Positions 15,001 to 23,561 of a stretch of 39,079 nucleotides of DNA are shown piece after piece. Source of the DNA: CAZYQW01 sp964649825 (lineage in GTDB: Bacteria; Planctomycetota; B15-G4; JADJEK01); contig CAZYQW010000123.1 of assembly GCA_964649825.1 (NCBI GenBank), forward strand, positions 1 through 39,079, given 5' to 3'. How positions within the stretch are numbered: position 1 is the stretch's first letter; every line of letters begins with the position of its first letter. The notes under the pieces are model-generated. The model worked only from the letters and a program-made list of their open reading frames with translations. It searched no databases and was not told the DNA's origin. The translations under genes were made by a program, and so were the position numbers.

Positions 15001-16922
15001 ACGCGATCCGTACCGACGACGGCGACCGCGCGCACCACCCGCTCGTCCCGGCCCACGAGTCGCCGCGCGAGCTGACGGCGCGCGCGATCGTCATCGGGGT
15101 CGTCGGTGGGACCGTGTTCGGCGTCGCGAACGCGTACGTCGGACTGCAGACGGGGTTCATCGTCTCGGGATCGATTCCGCTCGCGCTGATGATGGCCGCG
15201 GCGACTCGGATCCCGCGCCGCGACCCGTCCGGGGTGCTGCTCGAGACGACGCTCGCGCAGGCGACAGGATCCGCGGCGAGCTCGGTCGCGTCGGCGATGA
15301 TCCTCACGCTCCCCGCGCTCTGGCTTCTCGACGCGCGCCCCGACGCGGCGCAGCTCGTCGCGCTCGGGGCCGGCGGCGGCCTCCTCGGCGTGCTCTTCAC
15401 CGCGCTGCTGCGGCGCTGCTTCATCGTGCGCGAGCACGGGCGGCTGCCCTACCCCGAGGGTGCGGCTTGCGCGGCGGCCCTCGCCGCGACCCAGGACGGC
15501 GGAGGACGGGCGGGGCTCGTCGTCGCGGGAGCCGCGGCGGGGGCCGCGATCCAGGCGATCGTCGGTGGGCTGAAGCTGCTCCACGCGAAGGTCGCGGTCG
15601 CGCTGCCGCTGGTTCCGAACGCGATCGTGTCGGTCCACGTCAGCGCGGCGCTGTTCGGCGCCGGTTACGTCCTCGGCCCGCGCGTCGCGGCGGTCCTGGC
15701 GGCGGGGGGGCTCTTGGCGGCGCTCGTGATCGTCCCCGCCTTCGCGGCGCCGGCCGAGGACGGGACGAGCGTCGCCGCCGCCTCCGTCGACCTGTGGATC
15801 GAGGTCGCCCGCTACGTCGGCGCGGGCGCGGTCGCCGCCGCGGGAGCGATCGCGTTCGTCGAGAGCGCACCGGCGATGCTCGCGAGCCTGAGAAAGCGTG
15901 CCGGCGCCTACCGCGTACGGTTCGAGATCGGCGGGCTCGGAACACGGATCGAGGACATGACCAAGCGGACCGAGCGCGAGCTCTCGATCGGCTTCGTCGG
16001 GTTCCTCGTGGCGCTGGTGTCGCTCTTCCTGACCTTCGGCCCGTTCGCGCTCGACGGCGTGCCGGCGGTCTCCACGCGCGCCGGGTCGGTGCTGCTCGCG
16101 CTCGGGCTGGCGGCGGTGCTCACGGCCGTTTCGGCCCGCGTCGCCGGACTCATCGGAGCGACCGCGAACGCGACCAGCGGTGCCGCGATCGTGACGTTGC
16201 TCGCGGCGTCGGCCGTGCTCCTCGTGTCCGGCGGATCCGGCGCGGGAGACAAGGTCGCGGCGCTGGTGGTCGGCGCGGTGGCGGCGATCGCCGCGTCGGT
16301 CGCGGGAAACGCGGCGCAGGACCTGAAGGCCGGCTTCCTCGTCGGCGCGACGCCGCGCCGCCAGCAGATCGGCGAGCTGCTCGGCGTGTCGATCTCGGCC
16401 ATGGTGGCCGCGCTCGCGGTCACGACGTTCACGAAGGCGCCGGGGTTCGGCGCGTCCGACCTGCCCGCGCCGCAGGCGACGCTGACGAAGCTGGCCGTGG
16501 ACGGACTGTTCGACGGCTCGCTGCCGTGGCACCTCGTCGGGATCGGCGCCGCGATCGCGGTCGTCGCTCGACTGCTCCGCGTGCCGGCGCTGACGTTCTC
16601 GATCGGCCTGTTCCTGCCGCTGTCGACGACGATGACGCTGCTCGCCGGCGGCCTTGTGCGCAGCCTCGCGCGCCGGCGCGCGGCGGACGGGGCGGAGCAG
16701 GCGGCGCGTACCGAACGCGGCGTCCTCCTCGGCGCGGGCATGATCGGCGGCGAAGGGCTCGCCGGGGCGCTCGTCGTGGGCGGGGCGCTCCTCTGGCCGG
16801 GGAGCCGCGACGGCGTCGGCGGGAGCCTCTCCGGCCCGTTCGGCAACGTCGCGGCGTTTGGACTTCTCGTGCTGACCGCCGCATGGTTCCATCGGAGCGT
16901 CCTCGGCCGAGGCAGATCATGA
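14997..16922 (+). CDS. OPT-family oligopeptide transporter
   Basis: Polytopic inner-membrane transporter of 641 residues. Hallmarks of the oligopeptide transporter (OPT) family are the start region ELTARAIVIGVVGGTVFGVANAYVGLQTG, the later PYPEGAACA segment, and an NATSGAAIVTLL stretch within many hydrophobic helices. Family members move short peptides or metal-chelate conjugates into the cell, driven by protons. The length fits bacterial members. The stop overlaps the start of the flavoprotein gene as ATGA, so the two are coupled and probably share a substrate route. The start is supported by the family alignment of the N-terminus; the ribosome site is poor (GAGG is about 18 bases away) and a palindrome covers the start codon. 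The gene is divergent from the dienelactone-hydrolase gene, and the 128-base gap between them must hold both promoters. Confidence 0.9.
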   Translation: MDAIRTDDGDRAHHPLVPAHESPRELTARAIVIGVVGGTVFGVANAYVGLQTGFIVSGSIPLALMMAAATRIPRRDPSGVLLETTLAQATGSAASSVASAMILTLPALWLLDARPDAAQLVALGAGGGLLGVLFTALLRRCFIVREHGRLPYPEGAACAAALAATQDGGGRAGLVVAGAAAGAAIQAIVGGLKLLHAKVAVALPLVPNAIVSVHVSAALFGAGYVLGPRVAAVLAAGGLLAALVIVPAFAAPAEDGTSVAAASVDLWIEVARYVGAGAVAAAGAIAFVESAPAMLASLRKRAGAYRVRFEIGGLGTRIEDMTKRTERELSIGFVGFLVALVSLFLTFGPFALDGVPAVSTRAGSVLLALGLAAVLTAVSARVAGLIGATANATSGAAIVTLLAASAVLLVSGGSGAGDKVAALVVGAVAAIAASVAGNAAQDLKAGFLVGATPRRQQIGELLGVSISAMVAALAVTTFTKAPGFGASDLPAPQATLTKLAVDGLFDGSLPWHLVGIGAAIAVVARLLRVPALTFSIGLFLPLSTTMTLLAGGLVRSLARRRAADGAEQAARTERGVLLGAGMIGGEGLAGALVVGGALLWPGSRDGVGGSLSGPFGNVAAFGLLVLTAAWFHRSVLGRGRS

Positions 16923-17605
16923 CCGATTACCCCCATGTCCCGCTCCACGCGCCGCGGTTCGCGCCGGACGAGATGCTTGCTCGCGCGGTGACGTTCCAGA
17001 CCGAGATGACGCGGCGGCGCTCCGTGCGGTTCTTCGCCGCCGACCCGGTGCCGCGCGAGCTGATCGAACTCGCGATCGCCACCGCGTCGACCGCTCCCTC
17101 CGGTGCGAATCGCCAGCCGTGGCGGTTCGTCGCCGTCTCCGATCCGCGGGTCAAGCACGCGATCCGCGTCGCGGCCGAACGCGAGGAGCGCGCGGCGTAC
17201 GAGGGGCGCATGCCCGACGAGTGGCGCGAGGCGTTGCGCCCGCTCGGGACCGACTGGCACAAGCCGTACCTCGAGATCGTCCCGTGGATCGTCGTCGTCT
17301 TCGCCGAGATGCATGGGCTCGACGCGGACGGCGCGCGGCGCAAGAACTACTACGTGCAGGAGAGCGTGGGCATCGCCTGTGGGATGTTCATCGCGGCGCT
17401 CCACCACATGGGCCTCGCCACTCTGACGCACACGCCGAGCCCGATGAGCTTCCTCTCGGACGTCCTCGAACGGCCGCCGAACGAGAGGCCGTTCATCCTC
17501 TTTCCGATCGGCTATCCATCCGCCGGCGCGACGGTCCCCGACGTGCGGCGCAAGCGCCTCGACGAGGTCGCGGTCTGGCTGGAGTCAGGGCCCGCGCAAG
17601 AATAA
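16919..17605 (+). CDS. Iodotyrosine deiodinase-like nitroreductase-fold flavoprotein
   Basis: FMN-dependent protein of 228 residues of the nitroreductase superfamily. The FMN-phosphate patch RRRSVRFF (32-39) and the APSGANRQPW segment (60-68) are typical of the group that includes mammalian iodotyrosine deiodinase. The three residues that grip the amino-acid part of halotyrosine in that enzyme, Glu, Tyr and Lys spaced 4 and 21 apart, are all present as Glu90, Tyr94 and Lys115, and a Thr-rich THTP (170-173) sits where the FMN-N5 contact belongs. I infer reductive dehalogenation of halotyrosines or a close analogue in the cytoplasm. The start overlaps the OPT transporter stop (ATGA), suggesting the transporter brings in the substrate, perhaps as peptides. 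The stop codon lies inside the left arm of the palindromic element. A generic nitroreductase is the alternative. Confidence 0.85.
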   Translation: MTDYPHVPLHAPRFAPDEMLARAVTFQTEMTRRRSVRFFAADPVPRELIELAIATASTAPSGANRQPWRFVAVSDPRVKHAIRVAAEREERAAYEGRMPDEWREALRPLGTDWHKPYLEIVPWIVVVFAEMHGLDADGARRKNYYVQESVGIACGMFIAALHHMGLATLTHTPSPMSFLSDVLERPPNERPFILFPIGYPSAGATVPDVRRKRLDEVAVWLESGPAQE

Positions 17606-17731
17606 CGTCGCATCTCGCTTGCCCTCGCCGCCGATGGCTGCGTTGCTCCTCCTCAGCGTATCCACCAATACGCTTCGTCGTCGCGCCTTGCCCTCGGCGG
17701 CGATTGCTGCGCGTGGATGCGACGTTATTCT
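17599..17731. repeat. 133-base three-tier palindromic element
   Basis: The outer arms are a perfect 16-base inverted repeat (17599-17614 and 17716-17731). Middle arms TCGCCGCCGA (17625-17634) and TCGGCGGCGA (17694-17703) are perfect complements. The centre is AGCGTAT/ATACGCT (17655-17661 and 17668-17674) around CCACCA. Around the middle arms the two halves also form a 27-base direct repeat that differs mainly at the two bases that make them complementary. The element lies between convergent genes and covers the stop codon of the flavoprotein gene. It may be a REP/MITE-like mobile repeat, and could serve as a two-way transcription terminator. No target duplication is seen. Confidence 0.8.
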
Positions 17732-17777
17732 CGCGCGAACCCTAAGCGCGGGCGCGGCCTCGACGCGCCGATTGCCG

Positions 17778-18554
17778 TCAACCGACTTCGCGCGACAAGA
17801 ACTCGGTCAGGCGATCGACGGCCCGCCGGAGCGCGGGCGTGGGCCCCGCGAACGGATGCCCGGCCCCGAACGTGTGACCAGCGTCCTCGAGGATCATCGT
17901 CTCCGCGCCGCCGTGCGCGTCGGCCAGCACGCGTGCGTCGGACACCGGGACCGACTCGTCGGCGTCGCCGTGGATCAGGAGGAGCGGCCGATCGGCGATC
18001 GCCCGCGCGGCGGCCGGCACGTCGTGGTTGCGTCCGTCCTCGAGCTGGTGCCGCGACACCGGCATCACCTGCTTCGTGCGCACGTTGGGGAACGGATAGT
18101 AGCCGAGCTCGCGGAGCTTCTCCTCCGCGTCGGGCGGCGCGCGCGTCGCATCGGCCACCGCGGCGAGGGTGACGACGCGCTCGATGCGCGGGTTCGCGGC
18201 GGCGTGCAGGATCGCGTCCGCGCCGCCGCGGCTGTGTCCGACGATGTAGAGCGGTCCGGCCAGGAGGTCGGTCACCCCGGCGAGGTCGTCCTGGTGACGC
18301 GTCCACGTGTCGAGGAGGAACAGGTCGAGCCGGTCGAAGTCGGTCCGTTCCACGCCGTTGTGCGAGAAGTCGATGCGCAGCGCGTTCAGACCGCATTCGC
18401 GAACCCGCTCGCACAACCAGGGGAAGAAGCCCCACGCGCGGAACCCCTTGAATCCGTGGCAGACGATCACCGTCGGCGCGTCTTCGCCCGCTGCGTGCAG
18501 GTCGGCGCGGACGGGTCGTCCCGCCGATCCCTCGAACGTGAGGGTCTCACTCAT
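17778..18554 (-). CDS. Alpha/beta hydrolase (dienelactone hydrolase-like serine hydrolase)
   Basis: Cytoplasmic serine hydrolase of 258 residues. It has the oxyanion-hole segment VIVCHGFKGF (29-38), nucleophile Ser108 in VGHSRGGADA, acid Asp199 in IHGDADESVPV and catalytic His227 in EDAGHTFG. Length and motif order fit small esterases or acyl-hydrolases; the natural substrate is not predictable. A GGGAGGAG ribosome site lies just upstream of the ATG. The start overlaps the end of the SGNH-TPR gene by 8 bases, so it is the last gene of a three-gene minus-strand operon (DUF488, SGNH-TPR, hydrolase). Its 3' end faces the palindromic element. Confidence 0.88.
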   Translation of the reverse strand: MSETLTFEGSAGRPVRADLHAAGEDAPTVIVCHGFKGFRAWGFFPWLCERVRECGLNALRIDFSHNGVERTDFDRLDLFLLDTWTRHQDDLAGVTDLLAGPLYIVGHSRGGADAILHAAANPRIERVVTLAAVADATRAPPDAEEKLRELGYYPFPNVRTKQVMPVSRHQLEDGRNHDVPAAARAIADRPLLLIHGDADESVPVSDARVLADAHGGAETMILEDAGHTFGAGHPFAGPTPALRRAVDRLTEFLSREVG

Positions 18555-20457
18555 CGCGGGGCTCCTCCCTCGGCCGCCGGCCCGCGTCCTTCTCGCCGGC
18601 GCGCGGGTCGAGCTCGTGGGCGCGGTCGAAGTGCGCCCGCGAGCGCTCGCGATCGCCGGCCCGTTGCCGGACGAGCCCGAGCACGTAGTGGATCTCGGCG
18701 TCCCGGTCGTCCTCGGCCAGGAGCCCGTCGAGCAGCGGCACGGCCTCGGCGGTTCGGCCGCGTTGGATCAGGAGCAGGCCGAGTGCCCGGCGCGCGGCGC
18801 GCGAGTCGGGGTAGCGCACGAGGATCGACGCGAACTGCTCGATCGCGCCGTCGGCGTCGTGCTGTACGTCGCGCAGGTACTCGCCGTAGCGCTGCCGGAG
18901 CGCGCGGACGACCCACGGCAGGTCGGTCGACGCGAGCGCCGCCGCGTATGCGGCGCGGCCCGCCGCGGGCGGCTCGTCGGCCAGCGCCCGCTCGAGGCGT
19001 GCGATCTCCGCGTCCCACTCCGCGAGGCGCGCGTCGTTCCCGAGTTGATGGGAGAACGGCGGTCGCTCGAGCCGCCGGCGCATGTCGCGCGCGTAGCGCA
19101 GGCGTTCATACGTCGTCAGGCCGATCCGCGTCGCGACGGTCGCCGCGTCGAGCGCGGCGTCGAGCGCGGGAGGGAGGTCGGCGAGAGCCCGGCCCACTCC
19201 GTCGGCGAGGAGGCGGCCGACGAGGTGGTTCCCGCCGTGCGTGAAGTGGACGTGCTCGTGGAACTGCTCGCGACCGGGGATTCCGTCCTTCGCATCGGCC
19301 GCGACCGCGGCCTCGACGTCGACGAGGGTCACGCCGGCGCGCGCGCCCTCCTCGCGGAGGATCGCGTTGACGCGCGAGTCCGCGCGGAAGCGCAGCGTGT
19401 CGAGGTCGCGCGCCGTCTCGAACGCGGTCCGGGCCGCGTCGACGTCGCCGCCGGCCCGGCGCGCCCGCGCGTACCGGAACCACGCGTCGGCGGCACCGTC
19501 GTCGAGCTCGATCGCTCCCCCCAGGAGCGAGGCGGCGTGATCGAACGCACCGTCTGCGAACGCCTCGTCCGCGGCGAGCTTCACCGCGTCGACCTCGGCG
19601 GCTCGATCGGCGCGGTGCGCCGACGCGAACGGGGGGCAGTCCGCGAGGTTGACGGCGACCGTGGCGAGGACGACCGGAACCCGTCTCGCTCGCGCGGCGT
19701 CGAGGACGTCCGTCAGGTTCGCGCGGAAGTGTTCGTACACGCTCGCGAGCGCCGGATCGTCGGACCGCACCTGCGCGTCGAGGAACTCTTCCATGCCGCG
19801 CCACGGCGCCTCGCGGGCGTCGCCGCGAACCGCGCCGATCACGCGCTCCGCGAGCTGCCACGTCCGCGCGCGGCCGAACGCGAGCCGCGCTCGGATCGTG
19901 GAGAGGCTCGGGGAGAACGGGACGAGCGGGTTCCCCGCGCCGAACGGGCCGACCACCTCGTTGTTCCCCATGTACACCACGAGCAGGTCCGGGTCCTGCT
20001 CGAGCACGTCGAACGCGATCTCGCGCACCACGTGCGAGTTGATCGCGGTCATCGCCGCGTTCACCACCTCGAACCGCACGCCGGGATAGCGCACGTTCAG
20101 GTGCATCTCGAGGCAGCGCGCCATGCCGAACAGCGGGCGGATGTCGCCCATCGCGGCCGACCCGCCGAGCACGAAGATCCTTCGAGTGCCCGCCGCCTTG
20201 TCGACCGGGACGTCGGTGGCCAGCGGGACGCGCGCGATCGAGCGTGGGAAGAACCGCCACGTGAAGGTGGGGTTCGGGACGCGGCAGCGAACTCCAGCGA
20301 CCTCTTGCTCGATCGAGAACGCCGTCGGGTGACCGGCGCCGAAGAGGCGGAGTCCGGCCTCGAGCGCGCCGACCAAGGCGAACGGCAGCAGCAGCGCGCC
20401 GACGCGATGGATCCAGCTCCGGTTCCGGCGCGGGGGCGGTGCGACGGCCGCGGTCAT
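18547..20457 (-). CDS. Membrane-anchored SGNH/GDSL-like hydrolase with TPRs
   Basis: Protein of 636 residues. One N-terminal hydrophobic helix (about 19-38, VGALLLPFALVGALEAGLRLFG) probably anchors it. An SGNH-type fold follows: nucleophile Ser100 in VLGGSAAMGD, an Asn-rich block VYMGNNEVVG (161-170), and late His residues in HEHVHFTHGGNHLVG (400-414), the position of the catalytic His. Between these blocks (about 280-360) and at the C-terminus (about 530-620) are TPR-like repeats. SGNH enzymes remove acyl groups from sugars or lipids, and the TPRs suggest a protein partner; the pathway is unknown. The start overlaps the DUF488 stop as ATGA, and the end overlaps the alpha/beta hydrolase start by 8 bases, so expression is coupled. 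Confidence 0.8.
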   Translation of the reverse strand: MTAAVAPPPRRNRSWIHRVGALLLPFALVGALEAGLRLFGAGHPTAFSIEQEVAGVRCRVPNPTFTWRFFPRSIARVPLATDVPVDKAAGTRRIFVLGGSAAMGDIRPLFGMARCLEMHLNVRYPGVRFEVVNAAMTAINSHVVREIAFDVLEQDPDLLVVYMGNNEVVGPFGAGNPLVPFSPSLSTIRARLAFGRARTWQLAERVIGAVRGDAREAPWRGMEEFLDAQVRSDDPALASVYEHFRANLTDVLDAARARRVPVVLATVAVNLADCPPFASAHRADRAAEVDAVKLAADEAFADGAFDHAASLLGGAIELDDGAADAWFRYARARRAGGDVDAARTAFETARDLDTLRFRADSRVNAILREEGARAGVTLVDVEAAVAADAKDGIPGREQFHEHVHFTHGGNHLVGRLLADGVGRALADLPPALDAALDAATVATRIGLTTYERLRYARDMRRRLERPPFSHQLGNDARLAEWDAEIARLERALADEPPAAGRAAYAAALASTDLPWVVRALRQRYGEYLRDVQHDADGAIEQFASILVRYPDSRAARRALGLLLIQRGRTAEAVPLLDGLLAEDDRDAEIHYVLGLVRQRAGDRERSRAHFDRAHELDPRAGEKDAGRRPREEPRDE

Positions 20458-21014
20458 GAGAAACCGAGCTCGAGCTGCCGGCCGCGGCCGGCGTCGTAGA
20501 TCAAGTGCTCGCCGTCCCGCCGCAGCGCCGGGTGGACCACGTGCGCGTAAAGCTGGCCGGGATCGATGAGGTGGATCACCTCGGCCCCTCGCGTCGCGAA
20601 GTGGTCGGCGAGCAGGTTGCGGTGGCAGTCGACCGGGAACCGCTCGGCGCAGAGGACCGCGAGCCTCGCGCCGGCCGCCCGCGCGAGGACCCGGTCCGCC
20701 GCGGCGCGAAACTCGGGCGTGGCCATCTGCTCGGCGTAGCCGCGGAACGCGTCGCTCGCGAGCGCGGAGTGGCGGCAGTTCGGGCCCGGCTCGCGGAATC
20801 CTCCGAGCGCCCGGCCCTCGAACACGTACTCGATCGCGTGCTCATCGAGCGCCTCGCCGAGCTGCCGCTGCGAGAAGTGCGGGTAGCGGCGCGAGACAGG
20901 GCGCAGGCGAACGTCGACGAGCACGCCGATCTTCGCCGCGCCGAGCAGCGCGAGGAGCGCGTCGATGGTTCGCGCACCGTGGCCGGCGGTGTAGATGCTG
21001 AGCGTCGCGGACAT
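20454..21014 (-). CDS. DUF488-family protein
   Basis: Protein of 186 residues matching the DUF488 family. The N-terminus LSIYTAGHGARTIDALLALL leads into VLVDVRLRPVSRRYPHFS, then CRHSALAS, then the conserved Cys-containing block LAVLCAERFPVDCHRNLLADHF near 125-146, and VIHLIDPGQ. The family is widespread with no settled function; its Cys/His block suggests a metal or nucleic-acid role, but nothing here decides that. ATG 21014 is chosen because it begins the conserved domain, and longer in-frame starts only add low-quality sequence. It is the first gene of the three-gene operon, overlapping the SGNH-TPR gene as ATGA, and is divergent from the DPP-IV-like gene. Confidence 0.85.
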   Translation of the reverse strand: MSATLSIYTAGHGARTIDALLALLGAAKIGVLVDVRLRPVSRRYPHFSQRQLGEALDEHAIEYVFEGRALGGFREPGPNCRHSALASDAFRGYAEQMATPEFRAAADRVLARAAGARLAVLCAERFPVDCHRNLLADHFATRGAEVIHLIDPGQLYAHVVHPALRRDGEHLIYDAGRGRQLELGFS

Positions 21015-21144
21015 GCTCGAGCACTGTAAATGACCGCGTCCGGCCGCGCGAGCGAACGTTGCCGTCCGCGGGCGGGCGATATGATCTCGGGACCTCGATC
21101 CGATCCCGAACCTCGACGAACCTCGACGAACGCGGAGTGTTGCG

Positions 21145-23394
21145 ATGGTGGTCCGAACGTTGCTTGTCCTCGCCCTTTCCTCGTCGGCCGCGTTCGCGGG
21201 CGAATCGGACGACGTCATCGCCGGAGGGTTCGAACGGTTGACGGTCGAGAAGACGTTCGAGCTGAACGACAAGCTTGCTCCGAAGTACGCGCGCCGCGTC
21301 GCGTGGCTCGACGGTCGTACGTATCTTGCCCATGACGAGCTCGCCGGCTCCGAAGACGGCGAAGACGGGGACGGCGCGGAGGAGACGCAGAAGCAGCTCG
21401 TCGCGGTGGACGTCGCGACCGGCGAGAAGCGCGCCCATTACGACGTCGACCGCATGGTGCGCGCGCTCGGTGCACTGACCGGCGTCACCGAGAAGGAGGC
21501 GCGCTCGTGGAGCCGGCGGTCGCGTTACCGATTCTCGGCTGACCACCGGGCCGTGCTGCTGAACGAGAAGAACGACCTTTTCTTCTATCGCTTCGGCGAC
21601 GAGCGCGCGCTGCGGCTCACCGGCGACCCGACCGAGGAGGTCGGCGAGACGATCTCGCCCGATGGCCGGATGGTCGCTTACATCAGCGACTACGACTTGC
21701 ACGTGATCGGCACGGACGGAACCGCGGCGCGCGCTCTGACGAGCGCCGGCCACGAGAACCTCCTGTTCGGACGCCTCGACTGGGTCTACCAGGAGGAGGT
21801 GTACGGGCGTGGCAACTTCGAGGCGTACTGGTGGTCGCCCGACTCGTCGCGCCTCGCGTTCCTGGCGCTCGACGAGAGCCCGGTCCCCGAGTACACGATC
21901 GTGGACGATCGCGAGACCCGGCCGAACGTGGAGGTCTGGCGCTACCCGAAGGCGGGCGACCCGAACCCGACGGTCAAGCTCGGCGTCGTCGACGTGGGCG
22001 GCGGCGAGCCGCGTTGGATCGACCTCTCGCGGTACGCGGGGCACGAGTTCCTCATCGTGCGCGTCGGCTGGACGCCGGACGGCGAAGAGGTGATCGCGCA
22101 GGTGCAAGACCGGATCCAGACCTGGATCGACGTCGTTTCATGCAACCCGAGCACCGGGACGTCGAAGGTGTTGTTCCGCGATCGGACCGAGGTTTGGATC
22201 GAGCCGAGCGACGCGCCGTTCTGGACCGGCGACGGCAAGCGCTTCGTCTGGCTGTCGGAGCGCGACGGCTACCGCCACCTCTATCTGTACGACCGCGACG
22301 GCACCCTCGAGCGGCGGCTGACCGAGGGGCCGTGGGAAGTGGACGCCGTCCATGGCATCGATTCGAAGGCGAAGGTCGTCTACTTCACCGGCGACCGCGA
22401 CGACGTGAAGGGGGCGCATCTCTACCGCGTCGCCGTCGACGGCACGCGACTCGAGCGGATCTCGGAGGAGCCGGGCTCGCACGGCGTCTCCGTGTCACCC
22501 GACTGGACGTTCTACCTCGACGACTTCAGCTCGCTGAACGATCCCGGTCGCGCGTCGGCGCACCGCACCGACGGCACGCTGGTGCGCGTCCTCGCGGAGG
22601 GATCGGACGAGGTGCTCGCGCCGTACGGACTGACCCGCCCCGAGTTCGTGAAGGTCGAGACGCGGGACGGCTTCGAGATGGAGGCGATGATCATCAAGCC
22701 GCCGGGCTACGACCCGGGCCGGCGCTACCCGGTGGTCAGCCACACCTACGGCGGCCCGCACGCGCCGACCGTGAACGATCGGTTCGCGAACCGCTTCATG
22801 CTGTGGCATCAGATGCTCGCCCAGCAGGACTTCGTGATTTGGGTCTGCGACAACCGTTCGGCCAGCGGCAAGGGCCTCGAGTCGGTGAAGGGAATCTACA
22901 AGAACCTCGGCGCCGGCGAGCTTCGCGACATCGAGGACGGGCTGAAGTGGCTGATCGATCGGGGCATCGCCGATCCTGACCGCATCGGGCTGTGGGGTTG
23001 GAGCTACGGCGGCTACATGACCGCGTACGCGCTGACCCACAGCGAGATGTTCAAGGTCGGCATCGCCGGCGCGCCGGTCACCGACTGGCGCCTCTACGAC
23101 TCGATCTACACCGAGCGCTACATGGACCGCCCGCAGGCGAACCCCGAGGGTTACAAGTCGAGCTCGGTGCTCGAGGCGGCGAAGAACCTGAGCGGGCGTC
23201 TGCTCGTCATCCACGGCGTGATCGACGAGAACGTCCACGTGCAGAACACGCTGCAGCTCGTCCTGGCGCTGCAGGACGCCGGCAAGTCGTTCGATCTGAT
23301 GCTCTACCCCGGCAACCGCCACGGCGTGCGCCGCACCCAGCAGCGCAACCACATGTATCAGATGATGGCGGACTACTTCGTCGAGCACCTCTGA
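21145..23394 (+). CDS. Secreted dipeptidyl peptidase IV-like S9B peptidase
   Basis: Serine exopeptidase of 749 residues that should release dipeptides from peptide N-termini outside the cytoplasm. The signal peptide is at 1-18 (RTLLVLALSSSAAFAG). An eight-bladed-type propeller domain (about 40-500) follows. It carries the double-Glu motif that defines DPP-IV-type enzymes, Glu217-Glu218 in DWVYQEEVYGR. The C-terminal alpha/beta-hydrolase domain (about 505-749) has Ser620 in GWSYGGYMT, Asp694 in HGVIDENVH and His726 in NRHGVRR. All active-site residues are in place and the length is normal for the family. ATG 21145 has GGAG seven bases upstream. The leader contains a direct repeat CCTCGACGAA (21111-21130). 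It stands alone, divergent from the DUF488 operon. Confidence 0.95.
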   Translation: MVVRTLLVLALSSSAAFAGESDDVIAGGFERLTVEKTFELNDKLAPKYARRVAWLDGRTYLAHDELAGSEDGEDGDGAEETQKQLVAVDVATGEKRAHYDVDRMVRALGALTGVTEKEARSWSRRSRYRFSADHRAVLLNEKNDLFFYRFGDERALRLTGDPTEEVGETISPDGRMVAYISDYDLHVIGTDGTAARALTSAGHENLLFGRLDWVYQEEVYGRGNFEAYWWSPDSSRLAFLALDESPVPEYTIVDDRETRPNVEVWRYPKAGDPNPTVKLGVVDVGGGEPRWIDLSRYAGHEFLIVRVGWTPDGEEVIAQVQDRIQTWIDVVSCNPSTGTSKVLFRDRTEVWIEPSDAPFWTGDGKRFVWLSERDGYRHLYLYDRDGTLERRLTEGPWEVDAVHGIDSKAKVVYFTGDRDDVKGAHLYRVAVDGTRLERISEEPGSHGVSVSPDWTFYLDDFSSLNDPGRASAHRTDGTLVRVLAEGSDEVLAPYGLTRPEFVKVETRDGFEMEAMIIKPPGYDPGRRYPVVSHTYGGPHAPTVNDRFANRFMLWHQMLAQQDFVIWVCDNRSASGKGLESVKGIYKNLGAGELRDIEDGLKWLIDRGIADPDRIGLWGWSYGGYMTAYALTHSEMFKVGIAGAPVTDWRLYDSIYTERYMDRPQANPEGYKSSSVLEAAKNLSGRLLVIHGVIDENVHVQNTLQLVLALQDAGKSFDLMLYPGNRHGVRRTQQRNHMYQMMADYFVEHL

Positions 23395-23443
23395 GGTCGA
23401 GCCGGACGGGCGAGCACCTCACCAAAAAAACTCGTCAATGGTC

Positions 23444-23472
23444 TTGCGAGGTGAAGGGATTGGGAGCATACA
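23444..23472 (+). promoter_or_regulatory. Possible sigma-70-type promoter of the GntR/ABC operon
   Basis: TTGCGA (23444-23449) and CATACA (23467-23472) are 17 bases apart, a weak match to -35 and -10 boxes. The candidate operator begins immediately after, which would suit repression. Low confidence because the -10 match is poor. Confidence 0.25.
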
Positions 23473-23473
23473 T

Positions 23474-23497
23474 GGTGTATGGGTGACATCGTACACC
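23474..23497. promoter_or_regulatory. Candidate operator for the GntR (YtrA-type) repressor
   Basis: GGTGTA (23474-23479) and TACACC (23492-23497) form an inverted repeat with a 12-base spacer. From memory, the Bacillus YtrA operator is AGTGTA-13-TACACT, so the half-sites match at five of six bases and the spacing by one base. A second small palindrome, ATACA-TGG-TGTAT (23468-23480), overlaps it. It lies 65 bases before the regulator's start codon. Confidence 0.5.
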
Positions 23498-23561
23498 GTT
23501 ACAGTAGTACGCCAGGACGTCCAGAACCCGTGGGCGGGCCGGCCGGAGCGACGTAACTGCC

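Noticed and set aside
14841..16892. 683-residue minus-strand open frame
   Set aside because: It is opposite the OPT transporter and consists of Arg/Asp/Glu-rich sequence without domains.
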